From: Nautilus pompilius
Lineage: Eukaryota; Mollusca; Cephalopoda; Nautilida; Nautilidae
Length of the DNA: 64,000 nucleotides
Assembly (NCBI GenBank): GCA_018389105.1
Contig: JACATO010001095.1
Span: forward strand, 372,001 to 436,000
Direction: 5' to 3'
Position 1 is the first letter of the stretch, and every line of letters begins with the position of its first letter. The notes below the pieces were generated by a model, which saw only the letters and a program-made list of their open reading frames with translations, ran no database searches and was not told the DNA's origin. The position numbers and the translations under genes are program-made. Below, in pieces: positions 38,267 to 52,400 of the stretch.

Positions 38267-40177
38267 TGATTACACATTTTAATTGAATGAAATATGTTTG
38301 AAACAATATTTTCATTCTATCTATTTGTTGATATATTAAATAGATTTTGAATTTCAAAACATTTTCTATCATTCATGTAATGTAACCTCTTTCAAAATTC
38401 AGCAGTTTTTTAAAAAAACACACACACACACACACACACAATTTCCATTATATTTTCCCCTTGGTATGGAAAATTTTGGGCAATTCATATTGAAGTATCA
38501 TACGTGGTTGTAGATTTGACATAAACTCTGGTCATTATTGACTATTATTAATTTTTTTTTAATGTGAAAAAGCAATAAGGCTAAATTCTTGGAATAAATA
38601 GCTTTTAATTGGTGAGGTTGATCTGAGAAGGATTTTATTTTTTGAATGTTGCTAGAGGATCAACAGATAGATTACTGAATGCTTTGTACTGTATCACACG
38701 TTTCCTTTACAATAGGCATGCACCCATCAGTGGTTTTTATGCCAGGACAAATGTGGCTGGAACAAGGTTTGAAACAGAAATAAGTACACTTGAAAAAAAA
38801 AAAAGTTAAGAATCTTGTGTGTGATAATTTCAAGAAAAGACCAGACACATAAAACAGCATATGGTAATAATCTTGAAAATATCCAAAATTTGGACTAAGT
38901 GGCATGAGTAAGACCAGAATATGCTAATAAGAGTAATTAATGTTAGGTGTTTTTGAGAGCTCTGTTGGACTTCAATGAAAAGATCATAATCCTTATCCTG
39001 GATTACATAAAATTGCGCATAAATTTCTGATGCAAAATTAACACATACACAGTTGTCAGAAGACTACATCCTGCTGTTAAGGTATACTGTTTCAGGAAAT
39101 GTATTAAGTTAAGTGAGAGATCAATGAAAATTATGCAACAAAAAAAATTTGTTTATTGTCACTTTACAACGAACATAGACAACAACAGTAAAATTTCTAT
39201 ATTTTATGTTGGTAGAAGAAAAGTATTAAATGTTGAATATTTTGCTACTATCTTTTAACCAAGATAGGGATCTGCAATCCCCATGACTGGATAAGTGTAC
39301 AACAAGACAAGACTTGATTTCAGCAAGCACCATTGTAGCCTGGCTATAAATTAAAAACACTTCTATTTGTGCAGAATGACAAAAGTAAAAAGACTTCACA
39401 AGAATGCTATATATAAAGATTTCATATAGACTGAAAATTCTAAGATTAGCAAGCATGGCTTATTTGAGGTAAACCATGCCTTTTGTTTTATTTCAAAAGG
39501 ACATTAAATCTTTGTAAATAGCTAATAAGAACAGATGTGTAATGTTCCCATGTTGGTAAACCAACTTGGTATCCCTGGACACCTGTACATTATACAAATT
39601 TCCAGGAAATCACTTGTAATAAACAAGCAATGCAAAAGCATTAATGCATCGTTATTGATTATTTGATCTACTTTTCTGATTGGAGACACTGTGAATCTTT
39701 GGTTAAAAAATGTTATGGAGGATTAATTTGAGAGATCATAAAAGTCAGTCATAGGAAATGCATGCCTTTTTAAAATTTTCCTTAAGTTATTTCTTAAATA
39801 AGTTTACTTTGGCCAATAGGAGGTGACAGGGAATTATTACTGCATAAGGCATTCAGAGTAAAAAGATTTATCAGTGCATGTGTTGTACTTTATTGATGCT
39901 GTTACTATTAATGATGATGATTCTATTTTTTTTTTAAAAGAATATCAACAGTAAACATAATTTCTGATTATGCCTGCTGGTGTCTTCACTACTGGAAAAG
40001 TTTCTCAGTATCTATGCATCCAATATCCTTGGTAATTTTAAGCATCTATTAAATACCAATATGAACTAGGGGAACAAAGCCAGTTGTCTTGATCCTGAAT
40101 AATGTGTAATCCTATAAAACATTTATTGAATACCCCTAATTAAAGGATATTGATTCTGGTGAGTAATTCTGTAAATA

Positions 40178-40553
40178 TGAGGTCAGATCAAAACATTCTG
40201 GGACTAAATTCATTCAGACTAGACTAAATAACAAAACATTTAATCAAAATTTATCTCCTTCAAAATAGTCCCCTCCTGATTGAACACTGATTTCAGTGTT
40301 CCTGCCACTTGGTGAAGCATCTCTGGTACACTTTCGGGATGGCTTTCAGTTCCCACATTGTATTTTGGATGATGACGCATCCTGAAATCTCTCCATTTAG
40401 GGTGTTTCAGTCTGGGGAATATAAAAAAGTTGCTTGGTGCCAAATCAGGTGAATACTGGGTGAGGAACCACTGAAATGTGTGTGGTCAGAAATTCTCATG
40501 GAGAGTGCTGAATCGGAATAAATTTAGTTCCAGAACTTTTTGATCAGACCTTG
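40178..40553 (-). mobile_element. Internally deleted mariner
   Basis: TA dinucleotides (40176-40177, 40554-40555) flank imperfect inverted ends, TGAGGTCAGATCAAAA and, on the complement, CAAGGTCTGATCAAAA. The remaining minus-strand ORF (40443-40240) starts MAPSNFFIFPRLKHP, the segment after the third catalytic Asp of mariner transposases, and continues to the C-terminal region. The rest of the gene is lost. Its ends differ from those of the mariner at 32721-33980, so it belongs to a different subfamily. Confidence 0.75.
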
Positions 40554-43431
40554 TATGTGCTTCCAAGGTTTAGGAGCCCATGCTTGTTAAACCTTAGAAA
40601 AGCGTATTTACAGGATTACTCTGTTAGGGTCACTGCCCATAAATATGTGGGCATACTCAAACAGTTAAATAAGGTCTCTGCACAGCATTTTCAAGATTTG
40701 GTTGAATTATTGATGGTGCTTTGCTACAGAACTCACTGCAATATCTGTAACTGAGTTAGTACTTTTTGTCACAAGTAGAATGATGTGTTGTGTGTGTTTT
40801 CAGTGTCTAGATACTGAATTATTTATCTTGTTCATGGAAGTAGCAAACCTTTCTGGTTATACAAAGAATTTATCTGAAATAGTTTGCTATTTGCATTTAA
40901 TGCATTTCTTGTTAGCTAATCCTAAATCTGATTTTTCATAATCACCATTGTCTGACATTTTTTAAGTACTCAAAAATGTTCAACAGTTTACTATGTACTG
41001 AGGCAGCCAGCTAAATATGACCAGTAAGGGGTCACCTTCCATAATGGTTGAATTTAAAGCTAAATTTAATGGTTAAGAGGCCATTTATAAGTAAAGTAAA
41101 GTTGCAACAAAAAAAAAAATGTACTTTTATTGCTGTTTTGAGAATTTCTTCGTTTTTTGATTTCTAAAGTTTTTGGTTTTTTTTTCATGTTTTAAAAAAA
41201 AGAAATCTGAATATTTAAAAAATTGTTTTAAAAAGGAAGTTAGATTTTTAGATTTAAGAAAAACCATCTTGTTAAAAGTGCTCTTTAATGAATTTGAATT
41301 TAGATTTTATATGCTTTTGTAGTTTCTTTACTTTTTAAAAATTGCCATGATGTGAACCTGAATTCTTTTTTTTTTTTCATAATGAACTGGTCTTAAGAGG
41401 AGATGCTGAATGTATCTAGCTTCACTTATGAAGCATTTGAGATTTTGTGTAGCTAAACTGGAGGCATTTGGTGCTGCATGTAAACTTATGATGCAGATAG
41501 CTGTTTGTAGGTCTGTTTAGGATTAACTGAAAAATCTTTTTAATCAGATCTCAATAACAAATAACAGCATTTTCTTAGAAAATCTCAAGATAAACATCTA
41601 ATATTTACAAAAATATTTTGAAGATAAGGCAAGCTACAGTTGTTTGTTTTTTATTTATTCATTTGTGTGCCAAATGTTATTTAAGTCCATATAGTATAAC
41701 CAGTGATGCAGAAAACCAATTTCCTTTTCTCGCGTAAAAAAGACAAATGCCAGATACTGGTGTGTTTATTAATGATCTATCTTGAAGGGAAGCAGTGATG
41801 CTAATATTAAAAGCCTCATGATGCACAAAATTTTTAAACTTAACATTTTACATGTTCTGCCTGCCCACTCTGAAAATAGGTTCATTTTTTGTTTTTGTTA
41901 GGAAATTTATTTAAATAAATTGCTAATGCTAATCATTAGAATATCAATCAGCTACATTTTCAAGCCTGGGGATTTATGCATGTAAGACAAATGCATCTAC
42001 TTTTGTAATTTTCTTTTCAACTTGTGTTACTATGAAATCCATTTTGCCCATTAAAGTAAAATCATTTCTTGATTGACCACAATAGTTTATATACCATTTC
42101 TTTCTGTGAAGAAAACTTAATTGCTTTCTTTTTTAGCAGAGAAAGTATCCTATGTACAGCTTAAAATTATATAAAACCCATGTCCAGTACATGAAAGTTG
42201 TATAATATAATAAATTTCTGGGTACAGCGATTTTTGTGCACAAAAGACAATAGTAGGATAATTTTTGTGGTTTAAAAATTAAAAATTATGCAAAATACTG
42301 ATTTAGATCATATTTTTTTCTTGTTTGTTGATCATTAATTCTAGATCCAAATAAACATGCCAAGGATGCTATTTTGGAAATCGACTGAAGCATTATTTCC
42401 GCTTTTCTCAACTGTTTAGTTTAGCAGCATCTTTCAAATGGGAGCAGTTGTCTCATTTCAATGCTTAGGAAATCTCAGGAACCAGAGAATAGATGCCCAC
42501 AAATGCGCTGTAGCTGAGAAGCCAGGTGCCTTTTAAAAATATATATATACATTTCAGACACAATACCTTGCTGTATCACTGGTAACATGATCAGAGAGAG
42601 ATTGTGGCTGATATTCTATGGGAGGTTCATTCAAATGAAACATGGCTGAAAATAAAATAGCTGTAGTTGTATCTGGCCGGGTTTCATATAGATGATTGCT
42701 GGATGGAAAACACATTGTGGTTGATAAATTGCTCCGCATGCAGATTAAACTTATCTACTTGTACATGGTTATATAAATGTGACCGCAATGTAAATAAAAG
42801 GAGCACATAATTTAAATTGTTGAAAGAAACCTGACAAAGGCAAGCATTACCTGTCTCTCAACAGTAATACTATGTTTGCTACATGCAACTAACAAAATGT
42901 TTGAGAATTCTAGCATTTAGCTTCATCCTGATGCTTTTTAAATTTCTGACTGGCAAAAACTATTTTAAATATTTTGTTACAAGAAAAGATTTTTAAAACA
43001 ACCGACATGTGTAAATAATTTTTAGTCAAATTTTATTTTTTCTCAGGCAGTCAAACATTTTAATGCTCTTTGAATGAATATCGAAAATATTTTAGAAATA
43101 TATTTTTAACCTATGAATTAAATATTTATCCATAAATGCAATTAATGTAAGAAAAAATATGCTTGGTTAGCTTTACAATACGTATATTTGTTTGTTTTGT
43201 TTGAAAAGAACTCTTTAATTTGTATAAACATATAAAAGCTGGATAAATTTCGTGGCATGATTTTTTTGTTAAATAAGCATTAATAATACTTCATAAAAGT
43301 ATTCTGAATTTTAAAAGGAAGTATTCTGTTTCTAATAAGATTTAGTATATTATAATCCTGTACAGTGGAAGATAAGAAAGTTTTAGTTGCGCCCCTTTAA
43401 TAAACACTCTTTATCGTAAAAGTTATACATC

Positions 43432-46400
43432 ATGGCAGACATGGATAATATAGATAAGTGGATTGAAATTGCGAAAGAATGCAAATATTTGCCAGAAAAC
43501 GACTTAAAAGTAATGTACATTCGTCTTAAGGAACTTTTATAATATCTTTTTTTAAATAACTTTTGATTGTCACTCAGTGAAATAAGTGTGTATTGGTAGC
43601 ATGGTTTATGAGACGAGACGGAGACGACAGAATGGTGGATGAGTTTATACAATTATAATTAAATGGAAACTTTTTATTTCATTTGTTAGCTTTATTTTTT
43701 CGTTGATTATTTTCTCTTTTCTTCGTTTTTACTTGGATGTTACGAATATTAGTAGTTAAGGGATGTATTTTAATTTTGTTTGTGTTGGGGTCCAATAGAG
43801 AAAACTAGGCGTGTAATATAAAAACAACCGATACTAGAAATAAGGACTGAAAAGTTTGTCCTCTATGAACAAGAGTTGTACCCCACCTTTTAAGTTCTAA
43901 GATAAGCATGCCTAGACTTCTCTTTTTTTCTTCTTTTTTAATGGTTGATCATTTGAAACATGGTTAGGTTAACTGTTTGCTAGTATCAGTATGTGTTTGA
44001 ATAGGCAGAATGCGTAATGGCAATATGACTAGGATGACTAAGTAAGAGAGTTGATCGGAAAGAAGATTGCCCTCTGAAGTATGTATTTCTATCAAAACGT
44101 TTGGACTTCTGACATTTAAGATAGTTTATTTTTTAAAAATTATTATTAATAATTAAAGGCTTTACGCACGTAGACAGTAACTATTTATTTTCGCTATCTA
44201 CAGTTAATGATTCAAGAGATCATAATTAAAAGTTGGCAAACATTTCAAATCGGCTGTATATTAGAAAACTCTTTTTTTTTGGTCTAGTTACAGAATTACA
44301 GATGGATAGAATAAATTAATGGCAAACGAGTTGATAGTGATGGTATAAGTCAATTAAAAAATTGTGTTGATAAATATTTTTTTGGGGGGGTCTTTCAGAA
44401 GTCGTGTTAACTACTTGTTTCCATTGTAACTGCTAAACTAAAGTAAACATGAAGAGAACATTTTATTCACTTTTCTGGGAAGTTGACTCAGGAAATTAAT
44501 CAACATTATTTTTATCCTAGCACATTTACTTTTAATTTTTCAGAACTTTGTGACATGGTATGTGAATTACTTCTGGAGGAAAGTAACGTTCAACCCGTGT
44601 CCACTCCAGTCACAGTTTGCGGTGATATTCATGGCCAGGTATATTTATACTACTATGTCTGTTCTTGTCTGTTTAGTCTGGTTTTGAGTTTTCACAGTAA
44701 AATTGTGTTGTGACATTTGTGATGTCTCAAGAATGTTTGATAGAGATTCAATAAACTAGGAAAAGGTAGAGTGAAATCTGTGCATATGCAGATTGTATGT
44801 GTGTGCACCTGTTTGTAAGTTGAAAAGGTGAACTATGGTTATAATAGTTTCCCTAATTATTGGTATATCTACACTTTTTTTGATTTTTATCTCAAACAAA
44901 AGGAGAAAGAAAGATAAAAGTACTTGTCATGCTGTTCAATTTATTTGCATCTTTCATGGATGGAAGATGATGATCATATATTTTTCACTAATACAGCCAT
45001 AGATATATTAAATGTAAATTACACTTTAGTTGTATTTTTTAACACCTAATCACTGTATTTATTGAAATGTTTGCGTTCAGTTTTAATTACAACTTTGACA
45101 AAAATTTTGTGTTTTTTTAAAAATACTTTGCCAAAGTAGAAGACTGTCTTGATTGGTTGTTTTATTCAGCAATTTCCATCAAAGGGAGACTGGTTAGCTT
45201 CCTACTGCAAGTAACCTGGACTTGTCTTGGATATTTGGACTCATTGACTCAGAGAATAAACACTTTGCCCTAAGTTTCTCCACTGGTGGTAGTAAATGGG
45301 AAAAGATAATTTTAATCTATTTTATTTTTATATAAATTCAATCCAGTACTGCATAATACACCAAAACTCCTGGTGCTTTCATGATCTCACCATCTATTTT
45401 GATATTTTATTTTTTTTAGTTATTGCAACCTTGACTTTGACTTTGACTTTGCAACCAATGCAAGATGAAAAAGTGTCTAACATTTTTGAAAAATTCATTA
45501 GAGTTTTTTGATAATGCATTTTTATTGTTGATGTTTTTTTTAAAGAGAAGATAAATAATTTTACTATACAAAGACTTGACATAAGTAAATAGATGCCTTC
45601 TGAGACCCAAATAGGCCAATCTAGTCACATGATTGCAAGCTTTAATAAAGATACAGGTCAGAGAAAGTCTCTGCAGATAACCATGCCATGAACAGGAAGT
45701 ACATGGGAAATGATGGACTTTGAAAAGAGGTGTATAGTTGGGCACTGGAACATTTGTAGAAGTAAAGTAGGTACTGGATATTGTCAACTGTTAACAGGAT
45801 GATTGTCCAATTAAGGAGAAGCCATAAGGAAACTGTTTTTGTATATCCTGGACACTTAAAGTTAATAGAACGGGATGTTTGTACTGTGGAAGAGCATGGA
45901 AACCAGACCTTGACAGTCAGCTGCAAATGTGGCAGAACATGCAGGTTTCCACAAGAATCACCAGATGTTATCTCCACAACATGAGGTATTACAAGAGTGG
46001 TGAGATGCAAACCACCATAGCCTCCTAATTTTTGAAACAGTAATTTTTTTCTGATTAGTCGAGATTTTTACATTTCTCAGACAGTGGCTGTGTATGGGTG
46101 TGGCACTGTCCAGGATAGGAATGTTTTTTTAACCATCTTCAAGCCTTGTCAAAATATGGTGGTCTGTCTGTCATGAACCCCAGTGTCTATGTTTGGGATA
46201 TTCTCAACCAACTCTTGCAAAAATGTACCCATAAACCCACTTATATGGACTCTCTAATATGAATTCTGTACCATGAATTCGCCACAATTCTGCAGACTAG
46301 GATTGCTGATCTTGTCCACACAATGTCAGTGTTTTGCTGTCTGCAACACAAAGTATTAACCCCACTCATATTTTGCCAGTGCTATGTATAGTTCCAAGAT

Positions 46401-49400
46401 AAATAGACAATCTTTCAAACTTGAGTGTCTATTTATTTATATCAAATTTCTGTATTCCACAAATAAACTGCATTCTTATCTAAATGACAATGAAAGCCCC
46501 TATGACTTTATTACAAAATGTCTGAGTATCTGTTTTAGCATTTTTACAATATCTGCTCTATGTTGTTATGGGCATGAATGTTGGTGTAGTTGAAAATTTT
46601 TTTTTTTCTATTTAAAACCTGGAACTTAAACAGAAAATTGTTTGATTACTAAAAGTTGTAATGACGTTGAAAAGTTTTCTTCCTGGGAAAGATGGCCTGT
46701 TAGCTAAAAAAAATATATATATACAAGTTATATAAGTTTTTGTTATACTGTGTATAAATTTAATGCCTACAATACGTAAGTGAACATCTAATTTCATACC
46801 TATGAAAGTTGTATTATAACCAGAGTTGTTTTTTTTTTTTTTTTTTTTGTTAAAGTTTTGTAACTGGTGTAAAAAAAAAAATTGTGTAATACGTAAAACA
46901 GATTTCAGATTGAATTATACATTGATGAAAACAAAGTCCATCCAATGTTTATATAAAGGTAAATTAGTCAGAAAAAAAAAGGACTTGATTTTTGTCTGTA
47001 CTTTCAATTCCAAATAAAACTACTGTATATTACGGAAACCGTGTAATTTTAATACTGTTTTTGTGCTTTAAAAGATCCTGTTATAGGAATAAAAACTGAT
47101 GATTACTGTTATTTAGGGATTGACAATAAAGCCGTTCAAACTAAGAGTTATCTCCCATTAACTTTGAGAGAATGTGGCAGTTATGAGAGAGAATCATATA
47201 ATGTGTATAGGTAACTGAACATTATGGATAAAAGCAGGTAGTTATAGTAAGCTTGGTATTTATAAAGAAAACCACCAGAGAAAATTTATATAAGCAAATG
47301 TTTTTTTCTAATAAAAAAAATGGTTGAAGTATTCTAGTAGCAACTTGTTGCTAATCCAAAAATATCTATGGAGATGTCTTTGTTTACTGTTTCATGCAGT
47401 TCAAAACATGATGCATGAAACATTGTCTGCATATGTTGCTCTTTCTGGTCCTATGAATGGACAGAAAATTTTAGCTTATTGTTTTGATTTGGGAAATACA
47501 AGGAAACTTGGATGTCTAAAGAAAACCCACATTTATTTTATTTAAAATGTAAATTTGGATTAAGTTGATGAAAATATTTTATTTTTGAAAAAGCAAAATA
47601 TTGGAATGATCAAGTTAAAAAGATTGTTTTTTTTTCAACTTCAGTCAGTAATTGAAGACAGCTCATGACTTTTCAGTGATTACTGCTTCTGTATGAAAAG
47701 ATGTCAGGGTTTCTTGCACATCAGTAGAAGAAAGTGTCACAGGATAACAAAAAATATCTTGTTAGCATAATTCTAGAACAAAGATGGGAAAAGCATGTAA
47801 TAAAATATTTTATTTACCAATCTATGCAAAACAATTGGATACAATTAACTTCCAACAGACAGAAGAATGGAGGATGCTGAGAGGCGTGGCTGCCTGAAAC
47901 AAAAAAGCACTGACTGGATATGAAGACACTGGGAGGCTCAAATTGGTCTCAGTCATTAGATGAACTGTGGAAGAGGGTAGTGAAACATCAACTAACCAAC
48001 TACAGTGATTTTTTTAGTAATGAACCAATATTAGCAAATACATAAATATACAGGATGTCATGGACTGATAAAGTGTGATGGTAGGTTTTGCTGCATTGTT
48101 TGGAAGCTCAAGATATGCAAAACAGTTTTAAAACATTTATTTGTTAAATCAAAGTTGCCTAATTAAAGTTTTTTTTCAGCCAAGTAGATGACTCCATATA
48201 TACAAATCAAGAAAGCAAATTTTTTTACCTTTAGCAAAAAAAAAGATAAACTTGAGTTTATAGATGGGCTGCTATAAAAAAAATCATGTCAGCATTGTTA
48301 CAGTAAACTTCTGTGCAGGTGAAAGCTAAAATGTAGTAGTCATTTTTTTAGGTTGGACATCTAAAAGTACTGGACTGTTAGCCACAGATTTGCTTTATTG
48401 TCATAAAGTATAATACAAAATCATTTTTGCCTTTTTTTAGAAAGCTAAAGTCAAAATCAGTCTCTTTTTTCTTATTACAGTTCTACGATTTGATGGAACT
48501 GTTCAGGACTGGTGGGCAGATGCCAATGACAAATTATGTGTTTATGGTAAGTGTATTGCTTTTTTGTATATTATTAGCAAAGGATTTGACATTTATCAAT
48601 AAATACAGAAAACATCTTGGCATAGTCAAGTCTAGGGAAGCAAAGTTTTCTTTCAAAGACTGGATTAAAGTTTGAAAAATGGATTGTCATTGCTAAATGT
48701 TTTAAAGAAATAAGTAAAAAGAATAGAGTGAGTCAAATTTTACATAAATAATTCCTTACAAGTTTGCTGAATATGCAAAAAATACTGGCAGTTTTCTCCT
48801 TAAATATTCATCAAAATTGAATAATTCTCTAATTTTAAGATAATGCTTTACATGTGAATGCAGTCCCTTAGAAATTTTGCATATTTTTTGCCTATTTTGT
48901 AGTTTAAGATATTTTTTTTAATTTTTGGATTTTGCAAATGGTCAATCTGGACATCCAGAACTTACAAAATAATACAGATGATATTATTTGAAATGCTATA
49001 ATCAGCATATATTCCAAATTTGAGAACATTTAGATTAAAAACAAGAAATGTATGGGTGCCAGAAAGTGAGGAAATACAATATTTGGATTTAAAAGTGCAC
49101 CAGAAAATGCAGATGACATGGTGCCACTGAATCCAAACTTTCTCCATTGATGTCTATTGTCTCTATTCTACTATATCAACTGAATCAGGTATGTACCTAA
49201 AAGTCAAGAAATATTTATAAAAATTCTTTTTTCCAAGCACACAAGGCTGTCTAAGCAATTTTTAGTGTATTGGAATGATATGATATCTTTCCCCAATCTC
49301 ATTATCTCCCTTTTATCTGTTATTTAAACAAAAGAAATGTATTTATCTTATGTAGAATTGAAGTCGTGTAAATGTCTAAGACATTTATCTTGTGGTATAA

Positions 49401-52400
49401 GAAATAAAAACAACAAAATGCATGTACATGCGCACAAAACCTGTGGCCATAATTATGGACTTACCAATGAAATATAGCTTATATACTCAAATTATTACTG
49501 CATATATTTACATGCTTATTAGTATAAGAAAATTTTTTTCAGGGAAATATCCTTAATGTTTGATGAATTATTGGTCGTTCCACAATCATGACTATCCATA
49601 CGTATCTACACAAACAATGAAATTTATTTGAAAGAGAATTACCTGTTGAAGTGTATGATCTGCAGTTTAACTAAATCTCTTCTGCAGTGGTATTAATGTA
49701 CCCATCACAGGTCAGCCTAGATTCATTAATGTAGCATGAGTGTGTAGTTTGCCCGCTTGCTCTGTTATCTTTCCAGTCTGCAGTTATTTTCTTTGGGTCA
49801 TAGTTAATCGTAAATCACCAGTTTCTCCATATATCAGTATTATCTGTGTACAATGCAAAAAATATCCTGTTGCATCACACACCCTGTGGCATCTTGTATT
49901 ATTGATTTGTTTATTATTATTATTTTAATAATAATTTGTGTTTCATTTCTTTAAAACTTGATTGTTGTTATTTTTTAAAATTCTCTAGGGCGACTTTGTT
50001 GACAGAGGCTACTATAGTTTGGAGACATTTACTCTCTTGCTGACACTCAAGGCCAAGTGAGTTCTTTGGTTATTTTAATGATTTGTGAACTGAAGGATCT
50101 ATTGAAGAAATCATTGATCCATTAAAAAAAAATCTATTACTACATCTGATCAAATGTTAAATCTTTTTTTTTTTAAAATGTGTTATACTTAGGTATTAAT
50201 TAGTTTGTGATAAAACTGAAATCTTGGAGGTAGTTACAAATCCTGAAACTCGTAATACAATTTGCAACTTGATGAAAACAAAATTCCTGTTGATTTAGCG
50301 TGTTGTTGGCTATAGTTTGACAGAACGCTGTAGTCATAGTTATTGTTGCTATGTTTTTTGAAATATGACTTAAAATTTCTAGGTGGCCAGACAAGATTGT
50401 GTTGCTCAGAGGTAACCATGAAAGCCGTCAGATTACTCAGATTTATGGATTTTATGGTAAGATGGTGCTTCATAATTTGGACTGTTCATCTCTTTGTTAT
50501 GAATTTATTATTTTTGTTTGGTTCATTGACTTTACAACCGTGATGCTCATAGGGATTCTGTACTAAATAGTGTAGTGGACTGGCAACCAAACAGTAAGAT
50601 AGTAGGGAACTTCAATGAATGCACCTTTGCAATAGTATTCTAATAATGCATAATTGATAAATCAGAAACTAAACCAATGCTGAAACACTGCATTAGTTGG
50701 GGGGTATAATTACATTTAAACAACAAAAAAATCAGATTATTTCAAGAGATGCAATCATTTTAGTCATAATTTTTAAACTTATTAGCGAATAAGAAGTAAA
50801 AACTTATAAATCCTTTTTTTCTTAACTCTAACAATAATCCACCCATCACATTCACATACATGCTAATAGAGTTTCTTCTTGAAATAAAAAATAGATGGGG
50901 AAAACTGGCTTATTATTTTAAAATTTGAAATTCTTTATCAGACCGACTACCTGACAAAAAATTGAGAGAATTTCTTAGTCCACAATGTACACAGATTTAA
51001 GAGGTTATGTCATGTGATTTATTGTACCTATGTATTAATATATAAGCTGTGTGAGAGTAGTTCATTAACAGGTATAGGAAGGATATCAATGGTGACTTCA
51101 CAATGTGTGTGTGTGTGACCATGTTTAAGAAGCTAGTGGTTCACTTTGACCAGTTTGTTCTTGAGGACAGTCTACACTGGTGTATGTACAGTTTTTTTCA
51201 GAAAACCACCTGTTGACATTACAACCCTGCTGATAAATGTAAAATATGTGACAGCTACAATAATCCATATCACTGAAAACTTTAACATTGGAGGACAATT
51301 TTCAATGCATTGGGAGCAACACAGATGCCATGAGCAGACCCTTCCTCGTGATTTTGGTGGCTCTTTCTTTCATCTTTTGTATAACAGATTTGTATTCTCT
51401 AAAATCACTAACCTTCTATTGATTTAGTGAGGAGCAACAGGTGAAGAACTCAGATATTTACAATGTGTCCATACTGAATATGTTAGTCTGAGCTTACTTT
51501 ATTTTAAAAAGAAAAGTCTATAAAGGCTTATCACTGTGGCACAGTTGAATGTGTTGTTAAAAGAAATATATGTTAAAAAAGGGGGAGTAAAGATTTTCCT
51601 TCATTTTTCAGTTTGTAAAACCAATTACCATGCTTTGCATGAATTAAGATTTTCTGTTAGAATTTTAAATATTAATCAGTTTATTTATATTACGTGGTTT
51701 TAATTATTGAAAGATATGTTTAAAGCATAACACTTTTCTTGAGAATTACTTTGTGAAAAACAAAACTGGTTAGTGTCTCTAGATACTGTAGACAGCTAAC
51801 GCTGACTTTAGCGCACATGGGTTAGCAACTGATGATTTCCGGTTCAAATCCCAGCATCAGCATTCGTTTCTTGAGATACTGAAAACACACATACAACACA
51901 TCATTCTACCTGTGACTAAAAGTACTGTTACAGATACTGCAGTGAGTTCTGCAGCAAAACACCTAGAACTGGGTAGATAATAAAATATTTTTGGATTTGC
52001 TTATTTTATGGGTCTACTACTACAAAATATGCAAATATGGGTGTGAAACTAAACAAAAAAGGAAAATAAGAAGGATTGAGTTTCTGCCTCCAAAATAAAC
52101 TTGCTTACAGTCATAGTTTATTTTTTATTTTTCAGATGAATGCCAAACCAAGTATGGAAATGCCAATGCTTGGCGATATTGTTGTAAAGTGTTTGACTTG
52201 CTCACAATAGCTGCTGTAAGTTTGAAGTTGAATGCTGTTACCATGCAGACTCTCTTTTTTTAAGTTTTTTTTGGCTGCTTGGACTATAAGTTAGTTGGTT
52301 AGTATCCTAGCCTAGTGGAGCCATTGACCATAACTGCTATATTGTGGCTTGGTAGAAATCTAGAAAGTACTACCAAGTGAGTTTTTATTTAGCTGGTAGG

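Larger units (their letters stand above)
38198..43431. other. CDC73/PPP6C intergenic region
   Basis: After the CDC73 stop comes an AATAAA at 38261-38266, a likely polyadenylation signal. A (CA)n tract lies at 38419-38440. Apart from the deleted mariner at 40178-40553, I see no coding or RNA gene. The PPP6C promoter must lie in the last few hundred bases, which are AT-rich with no motif I would name. Confidence 0.5.

Noticed and set aside
45642-46010. Overlapping ORFs on both strands in PPP6C intron 2 (45.4-46.0 kb)
   Set aside because: No conserved motif; they neighbour a decayed Tc1-like piece and are probably chance or transposon debris.
51146-51427. 93-codon plus-strand ORF in PPP6C intron 5
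   Set aside because: No family features, no splice context and unsupported by neighbours.
51841-51851. Possible tRNA gene from a perfect B box
   Set aside because: The A box is degenerate and no acceptor-stem pairing was found; a SINE head fits better.
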